NCBI RefSeq assembly: GCF_000688255.1
Contig: NZ_JHYS01000002.1
Coordinates: 62,001 to 126,000 of the forward strand
Direction: 5' to 3'
DNA: 64,000 bases
Origin: Simplicispira psychrophila DSM 11588
Lineage (GTDB): Bacteria; Pseudomonadota; Gammaproteobacteria; Burkholderiales; Burkholderiaceae_C
Positions 18,696 through 30,688 of this stretch are shown one piece after another; the first letter of the stretch is position 1, and each line of letters opens with the position of its first letter. The translations under genes were made by a program, and so were the position numbers. Under the pieces are notes generated by a model. It was not told where the DNA came from and searched no databases. It worked only from the letters and a program-made list of their open reading frames with translations.

Positions 18696-18719
18696 TGAAT
18701 GACTTCCAGGCTCTTTGCT

Positions 18720-20666
18720 TCACGGCACCGGGGCTTGTATTTGCATATCGACCACCCGGCGCGGTGTGCCGACCGGCGAAGAGGCCAGGCCTTTGCGCAC
18801 GGCGATCATGTCTTCTTCGCTAGGGTATTGCCCCTGCAGCAGGTAGTCAAATACGCGCCGCGCAATGGGGGCGGCCACCCCAGCGCCCCAGCCGGCGTTT
18901 TCGACGATCACCGCCAACGCAATCTGCGGATCGTTGGCCGGGGCAAAGGCGATATAGACGGCGTGGTCGCGCTGATGCTCCTGCAGCTTGGCGCTGTTGT
19001 ACTTGTCTTTTTGGCCAATCGTCACCGCTTGCGCCGTGCCGGTCTTGCCGCCCGAGAGATACGGCGCACCGGCAAATACCCGCGTCGAAGTGCCCTCTTG
19101 CGTCACGCCCACCATGGCCTTGCGCACTATGGCCATGTTCTCGGGCTTGTAGCCCAGGTTGACGGCCGGATCGCTCGGCACCGGCGTCATCACGCGGGTC
19201 ACGGCATCTTGCGTGCCAATCATCAGGTGCGGCTGGTGCTTGACCCCGTTGTTGGCCAGCACCGCCGTGGCCTGCGCCAGTTGCAGCATGGTGAAGGTGT
19301 TGTAGCCCTGGCCGATACCGAGCGAAATGGTTTCACCGGCAAACCATTTTTTCTGCTCGGGGCGGCGGTAGGCCTTGCGCTTCCATTCCTGGCTAGGCAG
19401 CACGCCGCGCACTTCACCGTTCACGTCAATACCGGTGATCTGACCAAAGCCCAGCGGCGCCATGAAATCGTGCATGGCGTCCACGCCCATTTCATTGGCC
19501 AGCGAATAAAAGTAGACGTTGCTGGATTTGACGATGGCACGGTGCATATCCACCGGCCCCAGCGCGCTACCGTGGCTGCGAAAGGTGTGGCCGCCAAAGG
19601 TCCAGGTACCGCCGTCCTGGATGATGGCGCTGGGCGAGCGCTTGCCCGTCTCCAGCGCTCCCAGCGCCATGAAGGGCTTGTAGGTCGAGCCCGGCGGATA
19701 GGTGCCGCGCAGCGCACGATTGATCAGCGGGCGTTCCAGCGAGGTGTTCAGCGCCTGCCAGCTCTCCTGGTCAATGCCATCGACAAACAGGTTCGGGTCA
19801 AACGTCGGTTTGCTGACAAAGGCCAGTATCTCGCCATTTTTCGGGTTGATCGCCACCAATGCGCCGCGGCGATCACCAAACAGGTCTTCGACCATTTTCT
19901 GCAGGCCAATGTCCAGCGACAGCATCACCGTACTGCCCGGCGTGGCAGAAAAACCGCTCAGGCGGCGCACCGCACGCCCCCCAGCCGAAGTCTCCATTTG
20001 CTCCACGCCGGTCTGGCCGTGCAGCTGCGCCTCGTAGCTTTGCTCGATGCCCAGCTTGCCGATGTATTCGGTGCCGCGGTAATTGGCCTCGTTGTCGGTG
20101 TCCTGGATCTGCGTCTTTTCAGACTGGTTGATACGCCCGATGTAACCAATGGCGTGGCTGGCCACTTCGCCCAGCGGGTAGCTGCGAAACAGCCGTGCCT
20201 TGACATCGACGCCCGGAAAACGGTAGCGCTGTGCGCTCAGGCGCGCCACCTCTTCATCGGTCAGGCGCGTGCGAATCGGCAGCGAGTCAAAGTTGCGCGA
20301 CTCTTCCATCAGGCGTTTGAAGCGGCGCCGGTCGCGCTGGTGGATATCGACCACCTCGGCCAGCGCGTCGATGGTCTCGTTCACGTTGTCCACCTTGGAG
20401 GGCGTGATCTCCAGCGTATAGGCGGCGTAGTTGGTGGCCAGCACGACGCCGTTGCGGTCGAGGATCAGCCCCCGGTTGGGCACGACCGGAATGATCGCGG
20501 TGCGGTTGCTTTCCGCCCGCTCGGACAGGGCGTCATAGCGCACCACCTGCAAAAAAACCAGCCGTGCCACCACCAGGCTAAAGGCCAGGAACACCACGAT
20601 GCCGACCACAATGGCGCGCTGGCGAAAGCGTGCGGCATCGACCTCGATACTGCGCAGTTCGGTCAT
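18720..20666 (-). CDS. mrdA: Penicillin-binding protein 2 (peptidoglycan transpeptidase)
   Basis: 648-residue class B PBP that cross-links wall peptides during elongation, working with the MreBCD rod complex. One N-terminal membrane helix (about residues 17-38), a dimerisation/pedestal region, then the transpeptidase domain with active-site serine in GSTYKPF (about residue 333), SSN (about 389) and KTGTAQ (about 545). Normal length. Last gene of mreB-mreC-mreD-mrdA. The elongation polymerase gene rodA, which often follows mrdA, does not follow here. Confidence 0.97.
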   Translation of the reverse strand: MTELRSIEVDAARFRQRAIVVGIVVFLAFSLVVARLVFLQVVRYDALSERAESNRTAIIPVVPNRGLILDRNGVVLATNYAAYTLEITPSKVDNVNETIDALAEVVDIHQRDRRRFKRLMEESRNFDSLPIRTRLTDEEVARLSAQRYRFPGVDVKARLFRSYPLGEVASHAIGYIGRINQSEKTQIQDTDNEANYRGTEYIGKLGIEQSYEAQLHGQTGVEQMETSAGGRAVRRLSGFSATPGSTVMLSLDIGLQKMVEDLFGDRRGALVAINPKNGEILAFVSKPTFDPNLFVDGIDQESWQALNTSLERPLINRALRGTYPPGSTYKPFMALGALETGKRSPSAIIQDGGTWTFGGHTFRSHGSALGPVDMHRAIVKSSNVYFYSLANEMGVDAMHDFMAPLGFGQITGIDVNGEVRGVLPSQEWKRKAYRRPEQKKWFAGETISLGIGQGYNTFTMLQLAQATAVLANNGVKHQPHLMIGTQDAVTRVMTPVPSDPAVNLGYKPENMAIVRKAMVGVTQEGTSTRVFAGAPYLSGGKTGTAQAVTIGQKDKYNSAKLQEHQRDHAVYIAFAPANDPQIALAVIVENAGWGAGVAAPIARRVFDYLLQGQYPSEEDMIAVRKGLASSPVGTPRRVVDMQIQAPVP

Positions 20667-20700
20667 GGTCCGGGCCGACAGCGCGGGAAGCGTTCAGAAC

Positions 20701-21219
20701 TCATAGCGGCCGATTTTTATCTTTGTCCGGTGGGCGCCGCTGCGGCGCCAGCAGCACCCAGCCTACCAGCGGCCACAGCATCGCCTCCAGCAGCGGCGCG
20801 TACAACACGTGCCAGCCCGGAAACAACCCGCCCGACAACAGCCGCACCAGTACCTGCAGCGCATGGACGGCGGCAAACAGGCCGATCATCTGCAGCGCCT
20901 GCACCCAGGACCCAAACCACAGCAGACGCCGGCGCACTTCCTGCACGCCAAACAGCAGCGCCGAGTAGGCCAGCGCATGCTGCCCCAGCAGCGCCGACTG
21001 GCTGACATCCATGCACAAGCCCAGCACAAAAGCCACGCCCATGCCAACGCGCGACGGCTGGTGCATGCCCCAAAACGCCAGCAACACCATCAGCAGGTCC
21101 GGCATCCACGGCACGCGCCCCAAAGGCAGCATGTTGAGCGCCAACCCGGCCACCAGACTGGCAACGATGAACACCGGATTGACCGGCATCAGCAGCGGTT
21201 GTCCACGCGGCATGATCAT
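20701..21219 (-). CDS. mreD: Rod shape-determining protein MreD
   Basis: 172-residue inner-membrane protein with about five hydrophobic helices (VFIVASLVAGLALNMLPLG, MPDLLMVLLAFWGMH, GMGVAFVLGLCMDV). Part of the elongasome that organises wall synthesis under MreB filaments. The length is typical. The start overlaps the mreC stop by 4 bases (ATGA); the ATG three codons in is an alternative. Confidence 0.93.
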   Translation of the reverse strand: MIMPRGQPLLMPVNPVFIVASLVAGLALNMLPLGRVPWMPDLLMVLLAFWGMHQPSRVGMGVAFVLGLCMDVSQSALLGQHALAYSALLFGVQEVRRRLLWFGSWVQALQMIGLFAAVHALQVLVRLLSGGLFPGWHVLYAPLLEAMLWPLVGWVLLAPQRRPPDKDKNRPL

Positions 21220-22139
21220 TTGCGCGCCCCCTTTTTGGCCGGCACCACCGAATCGGGCTGCGGACGCGCCGGCAGTTGTCCCGTCATGGCTTTGAGCAGC
21301 ATGACGTGGCGCGTGCCCTCGATCTGGGCCATGGGGCGGCAGTAAATGCGCGCAAACGCCGAGTCGGCGCGGCGCTCGACATGCAGCACCCGTGCCACCG
21401 GAAAGCCGGGCGGATAGACCCCATCCATGCCGCTGGTGGTGAGCAGATCGCCTTCTTTCACATCCGCGTTGGCAGAAACAAAACGCAGCTCCATGCCACC
21501 GCCATGGCTGGCCACCGGGTCGCCATAAGCCACGCCGCGTGCGCCAGTGCGCACATTGAGCACCGGAATCGCCTGTTCACGGTCGATCAGCAGCGTGACT
21601 TCGCTCAAGTACGGATAGACGTGCGTCACTTGGCCCAAAATGCCGGACTCATCCATCACCGGCGAGCCCAGTTCGACGCCGTTGCTCTCGCCCTGGTCCA
21701 CCACCACGCGGCGGCTATAGGGATCGGCGGTGTCATACAGAATTTGCGCCGCCTGGGCTGACGTGACCAGCCGCTCGCGCAAATCGAGCAGCTTGCGCAA
21801 GCGGTCGTTTTCCTGCATCAGTTGTTCGGCTTGGCTGGCGCGCTGTGACATCAGCACCAGCGCCTGGCGTGCGCCGGCCACTTCTTCCTGGGCTTTTTCC
21901 AGCGCCTGCAGATAGCCTGCGCCAAAACTCGTGAATTCGACCGGCTTGAGCATCAGCCACTGCACCGGATAGAGCACCAGCGCCACCACCTGGCGCAGCG
22001 GATCGGTGACCTTGAAACGTGCATCAGCCAGCATCAAAAACAGCGCCATTGCGCTGTACAAGACGATTTTCGATACCGCCGAAGGCCCCTGTCGCAAAAA
22101 CGAGGGCGTGCGCCGGTCAAGCGTTCCAGCCGGGGGCAT
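21216..22139 (-). CDS. mreC: Rod shape-determining protein MreC
   Basis: 307 residues. Short cytoplasmic tail, one membrane helix (about residues 24-42), a coiled coil (about 68-110, ALEKAQEEVAGARQAL...LMQENDRLRKLLDLRERL) and the two-barrel periplasmic domain (VVVDQGESNGVELGSPVMDESGILG). Links MreB to PBP2 across the membrane. It follows mreB after 70 bases. Confidence 0.96.
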   Translation of the reverse strand: MPPAGTLDRRTPSFLRQGPSAVSKIVLYSAMALFLMLADARFKVTDPLRQVVALVLYPVQWLMLKPVEFTSFGAGYLQALEKAQEEVAGARQALVLMSQRASQAEQLMQENDRLRKLLDLRERLVTSAQAAQILYDTADPYSRRVVVDQGESNGVELGSPVMDESGILGQVTHVYPYLSEVTLLIDREQAIPVLNVRTGARGVAYGDPVASHGGGMELRFVSANADVKEGDLLTTSGMDGVYPPGFPVARVLHVERRADSAFARIYCRPMAQIEGTRHVMLLKAMTGQLPARPQPDSVVPAKKGARK

Positions 22140-22209
22140 GGTTCAAGCGCTCAGGTAAGAAGATCGTCATACGGTTCGCCCGCACAGCTTGGCCAACGAA
22201 CCGATCGGA

Positions 22210-23253
<1,044 letters not shown>

Positions 23254-23455
23254 TCAAAAATCCTCTCGGGCACGGCATGCGCTTCGGCCTACCATCGCCG
23301 GGTTTATTGGGCCAAACGGGCTCTTTTTCGCACATTGACGAGGGTCGTCGAGGGTGTTGCGGCAAAGGCGGGATAATACCGCATCCCCTGTGAATAACTC
23401 TGCGCAGCTTGCGCCAGATCACGGCTTTACATCTCGTTTCCAAAGCTTTCTTCCT

Positions 23456-23755
23456 ATGGCACTGACCTCCCAGGACATCGGCCGCATCGCCCATTTGGCG
23501 CGGCTTGAACTCAGCCCCGACGAGAGCGCACACATGCTGCAGCACCTCAATGGCTTCTTTGCCACCGTCGAACACATGCGCAGCATCGACACCCAAGGTA
23601 TCGCGCCGCTGCCCCACCCGATCGCCGCGATCCAAAGCATGGCATTGCGCCTGCGCGAAGACATCGCCAGCGAACCCAACCAGCGCGAAGCCAACCAGCG
23701 CAGCGCTCCGGCCGTCGAGCGCGGCCTGTTCCTGGTTCCCAAAGTGATCGAATAA
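23456..23755 (+). CDS. gatC: Asp/Glu-tRNA amidotransferase subunit C
   Basis: 99-residue GatC, the scaffold subunit that holds GatA and GatB together in the enzyme that converts misacylated Asp-tRNA(Asn)/Glu-tRNA(Gln) to the amide forms. [20 protein letters not shown] at the start and the C-terminal [12 protein letters not shown] are family hallmarks. ATG 23456 is chosen because the longer frame from 23354 adds unrelated residues. Confidence 0.96.
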   Translation: MALTSQDIGRIAHLARLELSPDESAHMLQHLNGFFATVEHMRSIDTQGIAPLPHPIAAIQSMALRLREDIASEPNQREANQRSAPAVERGLFLVPKVIE

Positions 23756-23769
23756 GCAAGGCCGCCCGC

Positions 23770-25269
23770 ATGACGCTCTCCACCACCCCCTTGCACGACC
23801 TCAGTCTGGCCGCACTGGTCAGCGCCTTGCGCCAGCGCGATATCAGCGCCACCGAAACCGCGCAGTATTTTCTCGCCCGCGCGCACCGCCACACTGATCT
23901 CGGTGCCTACGTCGCACTGAACGAAACCGCGACGCTGGCCCAAGCCGCGGCCGCCGACGCCCGTTTGGCGGCGGGCAGCGCCGGCACCCTCGAAGGCGTG
24001 CCGCTGGCGCACAAAGACATCTTCGTCACGCGCGACTTTCCCACCACCGCCGGCTCGCGCATGTTGCTCGGCTACCAGTCGCCGTTTGACGCCACCGTGG
24101 TCACGCAGCTGGCTGCGGCCGGTGCGGTGACACTGGGCAAGCTCAACTGCGACGAATTCGCCATGGGCTCGGCCAACGAGAATTCCGCCGTCGCCCCCAT
24201 CGGCTTTGATGCCCCGGCCCCGGTGCGCAACCCGTGGAACCGCGACCATGTGCCCGGCGGCTCGTCCGGCGGCAGCGCCGTCGCCGTCGCCGCGCGCCTG
24301 GTACCCGCCGCCACCGGCACCGACACCGGCGGCTCGATTCGCCAGCCGGCCAGCTTTTGCGGCATCACCGGCATCAAGCCGACCTATGGCCGCGCCTCGC
24401 GCTACGGCATGGTGGCGTTTGCGTCGAGCTTGGACCAAGCCGGCCCGATGGCCCGCAGCGCCGAAGACTGCGCACTGCTGCTCTCCGCCATGTGCGGCCC
24501 CGACCTCGACCGCGACTCGACCTCGCTGGACATGCCCGCGGAAGACTTCAGCCGTTCGCTGAACGATTCGCTGGACGGCCTGCGCATCGGCATCCCCCAA
24601 GAATTTTTTGGCGACGGCCTGGCGCCCGACGTGCGCGCCGCGGTCGATGCTGCCCTGAGCGAGTACGAAAAGCTCGGCGCCAAGCTGGTGCCGATCAGCC
24701 TGCCGCGCACCGAGCTGTCGATTCCGGTCTACTACATCATTGCCCCGGCCGAAGCCAGCTCGAATCTGAGCCGCTTTGACGGCGTGAAATTTGGCCACCG
24801 TGCCCACAATTTCACCGACCTAGAAGACATGTACAAAAAGACCCGCGCCGAAGGTTTCGGCCCCGAGGTCAAGCGCCGCATCATGACCGGCGCCTACGTG
24901 CTATCGCACGGCTACTACGACGCCTATTACCTGCAAGCGCAAAAAATCCGCCGCATGATTGCCGACGACTTCCAGCGCGCCTTCCAGGACTGCGACCTGA
25001 TTGCCGGCCCGGTGGCCCCCAGCGTGGCGCGCCAGCTGGGCGAGAACGCCAGCGACCCACTGTCGGACTACCTGGCCGACATCTACACCCTGCCGGCCTC
25101 GCTGGCCGGTCTGCCCGGCATGAGCGTGCCCGCAGGCTTTGGCGACGGCGGTATGCCCGTGGGCTTGCAACTGATCGGCAACTACTTCCAAGAAGCGCGC
25201 CTGCTCAACGCCGCGCACCGCTTGCAGCAAGCCACTGATTTCCACCTACAAAAGCCACAGGGCATCTAA
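23770..25269 (+). CDS. gatA: Asp/Glu-tRNA amidotransferase subunit A
   Basis: 499-residue amidase-signature subunit that releases ammonia from glutamine. The Ser-cisSer-Lys machinery is visible: Lys in [12 protein letters not shown] (about residue 83), PGGSSGGSA (about 161-169) and [12 protein letters not shown] (about 180-191). Middle gene of gatCAB; 14 bases after gatC and 3 before gatB. Confidence 0.97.
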   Translation: MTLSTTPLHDLSLAALVSALRQRDISATETAQYFLARAHRHTDLGAYVALNETATLAQAAAADARLAAGSAGTLEGVPLAHKDIFVTRDFPTTAGSRMLLGYQSPFDATVVTQLAAAGAVTLGKLNCDEFAMGSANENSAVAPIGFDAPAPVRNPWNRDHVPGGSSGGSAVAVAARLVPAATGTDTGGSIRQPASFCGITGIKPTYGRASRYGMVAFASSLDQAGPMARSAEDCALLLSAMCGPDLDRDSTSLDMPAEDFSRSLNDSLDGLRIGIPQEFFGDGLAPDVRAAVDAALSEYEKLGAKLVPISLPRTELSIPVYYIIAPAEASSNLSRFDGVKFGHRAHNFTDLEDMYKKTRAEGFGPEVKRRIMTGAYVLSHGYYDAYYLQAQKIRRMIADDFQRAFQDCDLIAGPVAPSVARQLGENASDPLSDYLADIYTLPASLAGLPGMSVPAGFGDGGMPVGLQLIGNYFQEARLLNAAHRLQQATDFHLQKPQGI

Positions 25270-25272
25270 GCC

Positions 25273-26721
25273 ATGACCGCCAAACTCATCCACGGCTACG
25301 AAGTCGTCATCGGCTTTGAAACCCACACCCAGCTGGCGACGAAAAGCAAGATTTTCAGCCGCGCCTCGACCGCCTTTGGTGCCGAGCCCAACACGCAGGC
25401 CTGCGCCGTCGATTTGGCGCTGCCCGGCACGCTGCCGGTGATGAACCGCGAGGCCGTCACCTGCGCTATCAAATTGGGACTGGCGCTGGGCTCCACCATT
25501 GCGCCCGAGAGCGTTTTTGCCCGCAAAAACTACTTCTACCCCGACTTGCCCAAGGGCTACCAGATCAGCCAGTTTGAGATTCCGGTGGTGCAGGGCGGCG
25601 AGCTGTCTTTCTTGCTGGGTGAAGAAAAGAAAACCGTGCGCTTGGTGCGCGCGCATCTCGAAGAAGACGCGGGTAAATCGCTGCATGAGGACTTCATCGG
25701 CCAGTCGGGCATCGATCTGAACCGCGCTGGCACGCCGCTGCTAGAAATCGTCACCGAGCCCGATATGCGCTCGTCCGAAGAAGCGGTGGCCTACGCGCGC
25801 GAGCTGCACAAGCTGGTGACATGGATTGGCATTTGTGACGGCAATATGCAAGAGGGGTCGTTTCGCTGCGATGCCAACGTCTCGGTACGCAAGCCCGGCG
25901 CCGAACTGGGCACCCGCCGCGAGATCAAGAACCTGAACAGCTTCAAGAACATGCAGCAGGCAATCGACTACGAAATCCGCTGGCAGATTGAAGAGATTGA
26001 AGATGGCCGCAGCATCCAGCAGGCCACGGTGCTGTTCAACCCCGACACCGGCGAAACCCGCGCCATGCGCACCAAAGAAGACGCCGCCGATTACCGCTAC
26101 TTTCCCGACCCGGATTTGCCGCCGCTGGTGGTGGCCGCGGAGTGGGTTGAGCGCGTGCGCGCCGAAATGGCCGAACTGCCGCGCGTGATGGCCGCGCGCT
26201 TTGTGCAGAGCTACGGCCTGCCCGAGTACGACGCCACGTTGCTGACGCAAAGCAAGGCGATGGCGGCCTACTTTGAAACCGCCGCAAAAACCAGCGGCCA
26301 AGCCAAGCTGGTCAGCAACTGGGTGATGGGCGAAATCTCGCGCCGCTTGAATACGCAAGAAGCGGGCATTGAGACCGCCCCGGTCAGCGCGGCACAACTG
26401 GCGCACATGGTGGCGCGCATTGCCGACGGCACCATCAGCAACGCCGCAGCACGCCAAGTGTTTGAAGCGCTGTGGAGCGGCGAAGCCACCGATGTCGATG
26501 CCGTCATCGAGGCCAAGGGCTTGAAGCAAATTCAAGATACCGGCGCGCTGGAGAAAATCGTCGATGAGGTGATTGCCGCTAACCCCGGCAACGTCGAGCA
26601 GGTCAAGGCCGGCAAAGACAAAGCCTTTAACGCGCTGGTCGGTCAAATCATGAAAGCCAGCCAAGGCAAGGCCAATCCGCAGCAGGCCACCGACTTGCTG
26701 CGCGCGCGCTTGGGCGGCTAA
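25273..26721 (+). CDS. gatB: Asp/Glu-tRNA amidotransferase subunit B
   Basis: 482-residue subunit that activates the misacylated aminoacyl-tRNA and uses the ammonia delivered by GatA. Motifs: IGFETHTQL (about residues 14-22, GatB signature), [29 protein letters not shown], and the C-terminal YqeY-like tRNA-binding tail from about residue 330. Convergent with ureG. Confidence 0.97.
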   Translation: MTAKLIHGYEVVIGFETHTQLATKSKIFSRASTAFGAEPNTQACAVDLALPGTLPVMNREAVTCAIKLGLALGSTIAPESVFARKNYFYPDLPKGYQISQFEIPVVQGGELSFLLGEEKKTVRLVRAHLEEDAGKSLHEDFIGQSGIDLNRAGTPLLEIVTEPDMRSSEEAVAYARELHKLVTWIGICDGNMQEGSFRCDANVSVRKPGAELGTRREIKNLNSFKNMQQAIDYEIRWQIEEIEDGRSIQQATVLFNPDTGETRAMRTKEDAADYRYFPDPDLPPLVVAAEWVERVRAEMAELPRVMAARFVQSYGLPEYDATLLTQSKAMAAYFETAAKTSGQAKLVSNWVMGEISRRLNTQEAGIETAPVSAAQLAHMVARIADGTISNAAARQVFEALWSGEATDVDAVIEAKGLKQIQDTGALEKIVDEVIAANPGNVEQVKAGKDKAFNALVGQIMKASQGKANPQQATDLLRARLGG

Positions 26722-26751
26722 AAACCGCCACCGCGGCAGCGCCTAGGCTGG

Positions 26752-27429
26752 TCAACAGCCGGCTGTGCTGCCCGGCTCCAACATGCCCCGGTCGATGATG
26801 AAATCCACCACCTGCGCCAAACCATCTAAGGTTTTGAGGTTGGTCATGACAAACGGCTTGAGCCCGTGGGCGTTGGTGCGCATGCGCCGGGTGTCGGCGT
26901 CCATCACGGCCAAGTCGGCGCCCACGTGCGGCGCCAGATCGGTCTTGTTGATGACGAACAAATCGCTTTTGGTGATGCCGGGGCCGCCCTTGCGCGGGAT
27001 TTTTTCGCCCGCCGCCACGTCGATGACGTAAATCGTCAGGTCGCTCAACTCGGGGCTGAAAGTGGCCGCCAGGTTGTCGCCGCCGCTCTCAATAAAGACG
27101 ATGTCGGCATTGGGAAACTGCACCAACATGCGGTCAATCGCTTCGAGGTTGATGGACGCGTCCTCGCGGATGGCGGTGTGCGGACAGCCGCCGGTTTCCA
27201 CCCCCAGGATGCGCTCGGCAGGCAGCGCGCCGCTCACCGTGAGCAGGCGCTGGTCTTCCTTGGTGTAGATGTCGTTGGTGATGGCGATCAGGTCGTACTG
27301 CTGGCGCAGCGCTTTGCAGAGCATTTCCAGCAGCGTGGTCTTGCCCGAGCCGACGGGGCCACCGATGCCCACGCGCAGCGGTGGCAGGGGTTTGGTGCGG
27401 TTTGGGATGTGGTGCAGGGCGGTGGTCAT
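26752..27429 (-). CDS. ureG: Urease accessory GTPase UreG
   Basis: 225-residue SIMIBI GTPase that drives nickel insertion into urease with UreD, UreE and UreF. P-loop [16 protein letters not shown] (about residues 22-37), the CPH metal motif in [13 protein letters not shown] (about 80-92), and the guanine motif [10 protein letters not shown] (about 157-166). Last gene of the minus-strand ure cluster; overlaps ureF by 4 bases (ATGA). Confidence 0.97.
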   Translation of the reverse strand: MTTALHHIPNRTKPLPPLRVGIGGPVGSGKTTLLEMLCKALRQQYDLIAITNDIYTKEDQRLLTVSGALPAERILGVETGGCPHTAIREDASINLEAIDRMLVQFPNADIVFIESGGDNLAATFSPELSDLTIYVIDVAAGEKIPRKGGPGITKSDLFVINKTDLAPHVGADLAVMDADTRRMRTNAHGLKPFVMTNLKTLDGLAQVVDFIIDRGMLEPGSTAGC

Positions 27430-28133
27430 GAGCGAAACAGTCGGGAGTATTGGGTTTCATGCTGGGCCGACAGGATGGCCAGCATGGGCGAAAAAGACTG
27501 GCGCTGGTCGTCTGTCAGCGCCAGCGCATGGTCGGCGGCGGCGGGAATGGCGGCGGCCAGGCGCGCCAAGATGCGCTGGCCGGCGCTCTGGCCCAGCGGC
27601 ACCGCCTTGAGGGCGGCTTGCACCAGGTTCTCGGCCCAGCCAAAGGCGTAGGCCAGCAGCACGTCGCGCGCATCCGCTTCGGTGCTGGCAGCGGCCAGGG
27701 CGAAGGACACCGGGTAGGTCGGCGGCAGTGCTGCCAGCACGGCCACGTCGTGCAGGCGCTCAGGCGCATCGGCGTGCTGGTTGCGCAGCCAGTCGGCCAG
27801 GGAGCGGCCCATTTGCTCGGTCTGCAGGCGCATTTCGCTGCTCTCGCGCGTGTGCAGCACCCAGTCGTTCAGCGCGCGCACGGTGGCGTGGTCACTGCGG
27901 CGCCAGGCGGCCAGGGCCTGGGCCAGCACGGCCAGATCGGCGCGCGCCTGGGTCAGCCGCAGTTGGTCGATGAGCCAGTCGGATGCTGCACTTTCTGTAG
28001 CTACTCCCGCACGCTCCACGGCCACTTCCAGCCCTTCGGAGTAAGAAAACCCGCCCACCGGCAACGCCGGCGAGGCCAGCCAGATCAGTTGCAGCAGGCT
28101 GGCGGCGGGCAGGGGTGCGGGGGCGGTGGTCAT
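27426..28133 (-). CDS. ureF: Urease accessory protein UreF
   Basis: 235-residue helical accessory protein that joins UreD and UreG in the activation complex. Conserved stretches: [21 protein letters not shown] (about residues 16-36) and the C-terminal helices with [33 protein letters not shown] 28133 overlaps the ureE stop (TGATG-type coupling), so the longer frame opening at 28421, which runs antiparallel through ureE, is not used. Confidence 0.95.
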   Translation of the reverse strand: MTTAPAPLPAASLLQLIWLASPALPVGGFSYSEGLEVAVERAGVATESAASDWLIDQLRLTQARADLAVLAQALAAWRRSDHATVRALNDWVLHTRESSEMRLQTEQMGRSLADWLRNQHADAPERLHDVAVLAALPPTYPVSFALAAASTEADARDVLLAYAFGWAENLVQAALKAVPLGQSAGQRILARLAAAIPAAADHALALTDDQRQSFSPMLAILSAQHETQYSRLFRS

Positions 28134-28633
28134 CAATGGCCATGCGCGTGGGGATGGCCATGCCCATGGCTGACAGCGTGGTCGCCGTAGGCGCCGCTTT
28201 CGGGCTCGAACGCCGCCTGCTGCTCCTGCACCGTCAGGTGCATGGCGCGCAGCATGTCGGCCAGCACATGGTCGGGCTCGATCTGCAAATAGGCGGGGGT
28301 CAGCTCGATGGGCACATGGCGGTTGCCCAGGTGGTAAGCGGCGCGGGTCAGGTCGAATGGCGTGCCGTGCTGCGCGCAGGGCGTGATGCGCAGCACCGCC
28401 TGCGCCGCAGCGCGCACGCACACCAGCGCGCCGTCCTCGGCCACCAGCACGTCGCCGCCGCGCACCACGCTGCCGCGCGGCAAAAACACGCCCAGCGTGC
28501 GGCCCTGGCTGTCGGTGGCCTGGAAGCGGCTTTTCTGGCGCGTGTCCCAGTCCAGCACGACCTCGGCGGCGCGCTCAAGCAGCACCGGCGCCAAGCGCTG
28601 GCCACGGGGCAGTAGTTTGGAGACTTGGAGCAT
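28133..28633 (-). CDS. ureE: Urease nickel chaperone UreE
   Basis: 166 residues. N-terminal peptide-binding domain ([20 protein letters not shown]), metal-binding core around [10 protein letters not shown], and a histidine-rich C-terminal tail [12 protein letters not shown] that would bind extra Ni(II). ATG 28633 (MLQVSKLLP) fits the family; the start at 28657 adds eight residues and overlaps ureC. Adjacent to ureC with 20 bases between. Confidence 0.95.
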   Translation of the reverse strand: MLQVSKLLPRGQRLAPVLLERAAEVVLDWDTRQKSRFQATDSQGRTLGVFLPRGSVVRGGDVLVAEDGALVCVRAAAQAVLRITPCAQHGTPFDLTRAAYHLGNRHVPIELTPAYLQIEPDHVLADMLRAMHLTVQEQQAAFEPESGAYGDHAVSHGHGHPHAHGH

Positions 28634-28653
28634 GGTGGTTCGGGGCCCAGGGT

Positions 28654-30372
28654 TCAAAACAAAAAGTAGCGCTGCGCCATCGGCAGGCTGGTGGCGGGTT
28701 CGCAGGTCAACAGTTGGCCGTCGGCGCGCACCACGTAGGTTTGCGCGTCCACTTCCATGCGCGGCGCGTAGTCGTTGTGCACCATATGCCGCTTGCCCAG
28801 GCCGCGAATGCCTTTGACGGCACTCAGCGTTTTGTGCAGGCCAAAGCGCCCGCCAATCCCCGCCGCCAGCCCAGCCTGCGAGACAAAGGTCAGCGAGGTC
28901 TTAGCGATGGCCCCGCCAAAGGCGCCAAACATGGGCCGATAGTGCACCGGCTGCGGCGTGGGAATGGAGCCGTTGGGGTCGCCCATGGCGGCCATGGCGA
29001 TAAAGCCGCCTTTCAAAATCAGCGACGGCTTGACGCCAAAAAACGCTGGTTTCCAAACCACCAGATCGGCCCATTTGCCGACTTCGATGCTGCCCACCTC
29101 GTGGCCGATGCCGTGCGCAATGGCCGGGTTGATGGTGTATTTGGCGATGTAGCGTTTGATGCGGAAGTTGTCGTTGCGCGCACTGTCGCCGGGCAGTGCG
29201 CCGCGCTGCTGCTTCATCTTGTGCGCCGTCTGCCAAGTGCGGATGATGACCTCGCCGACGCGGCCCATGGCTTGGCTGTCGCTGCTCATCATGCTGATGG
29301 CGCCCAGGTCGTGCAGGATGTCTTCAGCGGCAATGGTTTCCTTGCGGATGCGGCTCTCGGCAAAGGCCAAGTCTTCGGCAATCGCCGGACTGAGGTGGTG
29401 GCACACCATGAGCATGTCCACATGCTCGTCCAGCGTGTTGATGGTGTAGGGGCGCGTCGGGTTGGTGGAGCTGGGCAGCACGTTGGCCTCGCCCACCACT
29501 TTCAAAATGTCGGGCGCATGGCCGCCGCCCGCGCCCTCGGTGTGGAAGGTGTGGATGGTGCGGCCCTTGAACGCCGCCACGGTGTCTTCGACAAAACCCG
29601 ATTCGTTCAGCGTGTCGGTGTGGATGGCCACCTGGGTGTCGGTTGCTTCGGCCACGTTCAGGCAGTTGTCGATGGCGGCGGGGGTGCTGCCCCAGTCTTC
29701 GTGCAGTTTCAGGCCGATGGCACCGGCACTGATCTGCTCGTGCAGCGCCGCAGGCAGGCTGGCGTTGCCCTTGCCCAGCAACCCCAGGTTCATCGGAAAA
29801 GCGTCGGCGGCCTGCAACATGCGCTCCAGATTCCACGGGCCGGGCGTGCAGGTGGTGGCCAGGGTGCCGGTGGCCGGGCCGGTGCCGCCGCCGATCATGG
29901 TGGTCACGCCGCTGGTCAGCGCTTCTTCGATCTGCTGCGGCGCAATGAAGTGGATGTGCGTGTCCACGCCGCCTGCGTTGACGATGTGGCCCTCGCAGCT
30001 GATGATTTCCGTGCCCGGGCCGATGACGATGTCCACGCCCGGCTGGGTGTCGGGGTTGCCGGCTTTGCCGATGGCTGCGATGCGCCCGCCCTGCAGGCCA
30101 ATATCGGCTTTGACGATGCCCCAGTGGTCAAAGATCAGCGCATTGGTCAGCACCGTGTCCATGGCGCCTTGCGCTCTGGAGCGCTGGCTTTGCGCCATGC
30201 CGTCGCGGATGGTTTTGCCGCCGCCAAACTTGACTTCTTCACCGTAGCTGCCGGCTTGCAAAGTGAAGTCTTGTTCGACCTCGGCGATCAGGTCAGTGTC
30301 GGCCAAGCGCACGCGGTCGCCCACGGTGGGGCCGAAAATTTGGGCGTAAGCGCGCCGTTCGATAGTGGCCAT
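28654..30372 (-). CDS. ureC: Urease alpha subunit (catalytic)
   Basis: 572-residue dinickel subunit that hydrolyses urea to ammonia and carbamate. The active site is complete: HIH in [12 protein letters not shown] (about residues 133-144), the carbamylated lysine in [12 protein letters not shown] (about 216-227), the flap Cys-His in [13 protein letters not shown] (about 321-333) and [18 protein letters not shown] near the C-terminal third. Standard length. Two bases separate its start from the ureB stop. Confidence 0.98.
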   Translation of the reverse strand: MATIERRAYAQIFGPTVGDRVRLADTDLIAEVEQDFTLQAGSYGEEVKFGGGKTIRDGMAQSQRSRAQGAMDTVLTNALIFDHWGIVKADIGLQGGRIAAIGKAGNPDTQPGVDIVIGPGTEIISCEGHIVNAGGVDTHIHFIAPQQIEEALTSGVTTMIGGGTGPATGTLATTCTPGPWNLERMLQAADAFPMNLGLLGKGNASLPAALHEQISAGAIGLKLHEDWGSTPAAIDNCLNVAEATDTQVAIHTDTLNESGFVEDTVAAFKGRTIHTFHTEGAGGGHAPDILKVVGEANVLPSSTNPTRPYTINTLDEHVDMLMVCHHLSPAIAEDLAFAESRIRKETIAAEDILHDLGAISMMSSDSQAMGRVGEVIIRTWQTAHKMKQQRGALPGDSARNDNFRIKRYIAKYTINPAIAHGIGHEVGSIEVGKWADLVVWKPAFFGVKPSLILKGGFIAMAAMGDPNGSIPTPQPVHYRPMFGAFGGAIAKTSLTFVSQAGLAAGIGGRFGLHKTLSAVKGIRGLGKRHMVHNDYAPRMEVDAQTYVVRADGQLLTCEPATSLPMAQRYFLF

Positions 30373-30374
30373 GG

Positions 30375-30680
30375 TCAGAGCTTTCCTTGGATGAGGGCGC
30401 GAAAGCCGAACACGGCGCGTTCGCCGGCGTAGTCCACCAGCGCGACGGTGCGCTGCTGGCCGGGTTCAAAGCGTACCGCTGTGCCGCTGGTGATGTTCAG
30501 CCGCATACCGCGCGCGGCCACACGGTCAAAGCCGAGCGCGGCGTTGGTTTCGGCAAAGTGGTAGTGCGAGCCGACCTGGATGGGCCGGTCGCCGGTATTG
30601 CGCACCACCAGGGTGAGCGTGCGCCGGCCGGTGTTGAGCAGGTGCTCGCCGTCGTCGATCAAGAGTTCGCCGGGGATCAT
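30375..30680 (-). CDS. ureB: Urease beta subunit
   Basis: 101 residues, [20 protein letters not shown]...[12 protein letters not shown]...ALIQGKL, the complete UreB family sequence. It packs with UreA and UreC in the trimeric apoenzyme. ATG 30680 fits exactly; the open frame continues upstream through hupE only as an accidental extension. Eight bases follow the hupE stop. Confidence 0.97.
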   Translation of the reverse strand: MIPGELLIDDGEHLLNTGRRTLTLVVRNTGDRPIQVGSHYHFAETNAALGFDRVAARGMRLNITSGTAVRFEPGQQRTVALVDYAGERAVFGFRALIQGKL

Positions 30681-30688
30681 GGTCGGCC

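Larger units (their letters stand above)
18562..18701 (+). repeat. Right copy of the degenerate direct duplication
   Basis: Begins TTCAGCCAGATGGAGCCA, identical to 16700-16717, but here no longer part of an open frame. It ends just before the mrdA stop. Same orientation as the left copy, so the two bracket the chemoreceptor as ~1.86-kb-spaced direct repeats. Confidence 0.65.
18392..18719. other. Gene-free stretch holding an EamA 3'-end remnant and two repeat copies
   Basis: 328 bases between the chemoreceptor start and the mrdA stop. The right half (18562-18701) is a decayed copy of the EamA 3' end and its downstream sequence. The left half (18392-18560) would contain the chemoreceptor promoter; no convincing sigma-70 or sigma-28 promoter could be picked out. 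Confidence 0.6.

Noticed and set aside
18699-21005. 768-codon open frame on the + strand opposite mrdA/mreD
   Set aside because: Antisense of confidently identified genes; composition is typical of GC-rich shadow frames (His/Arg/Ala-rich).
27990-28032. Possible repeat copy inside ureF (GTAGCTACTCCCGCACG...)
   Set aside because: It partly aligns with the repeat, but the encoded residues are conserved UreF sequence, so coincidence is more likely.
28133-28421. Longer UreF start at 28421
   Set aside because: The extension is read through ureE in another frame; ATG 28133 gives the conserved UreF N-terminus and couples to the ureE stop.
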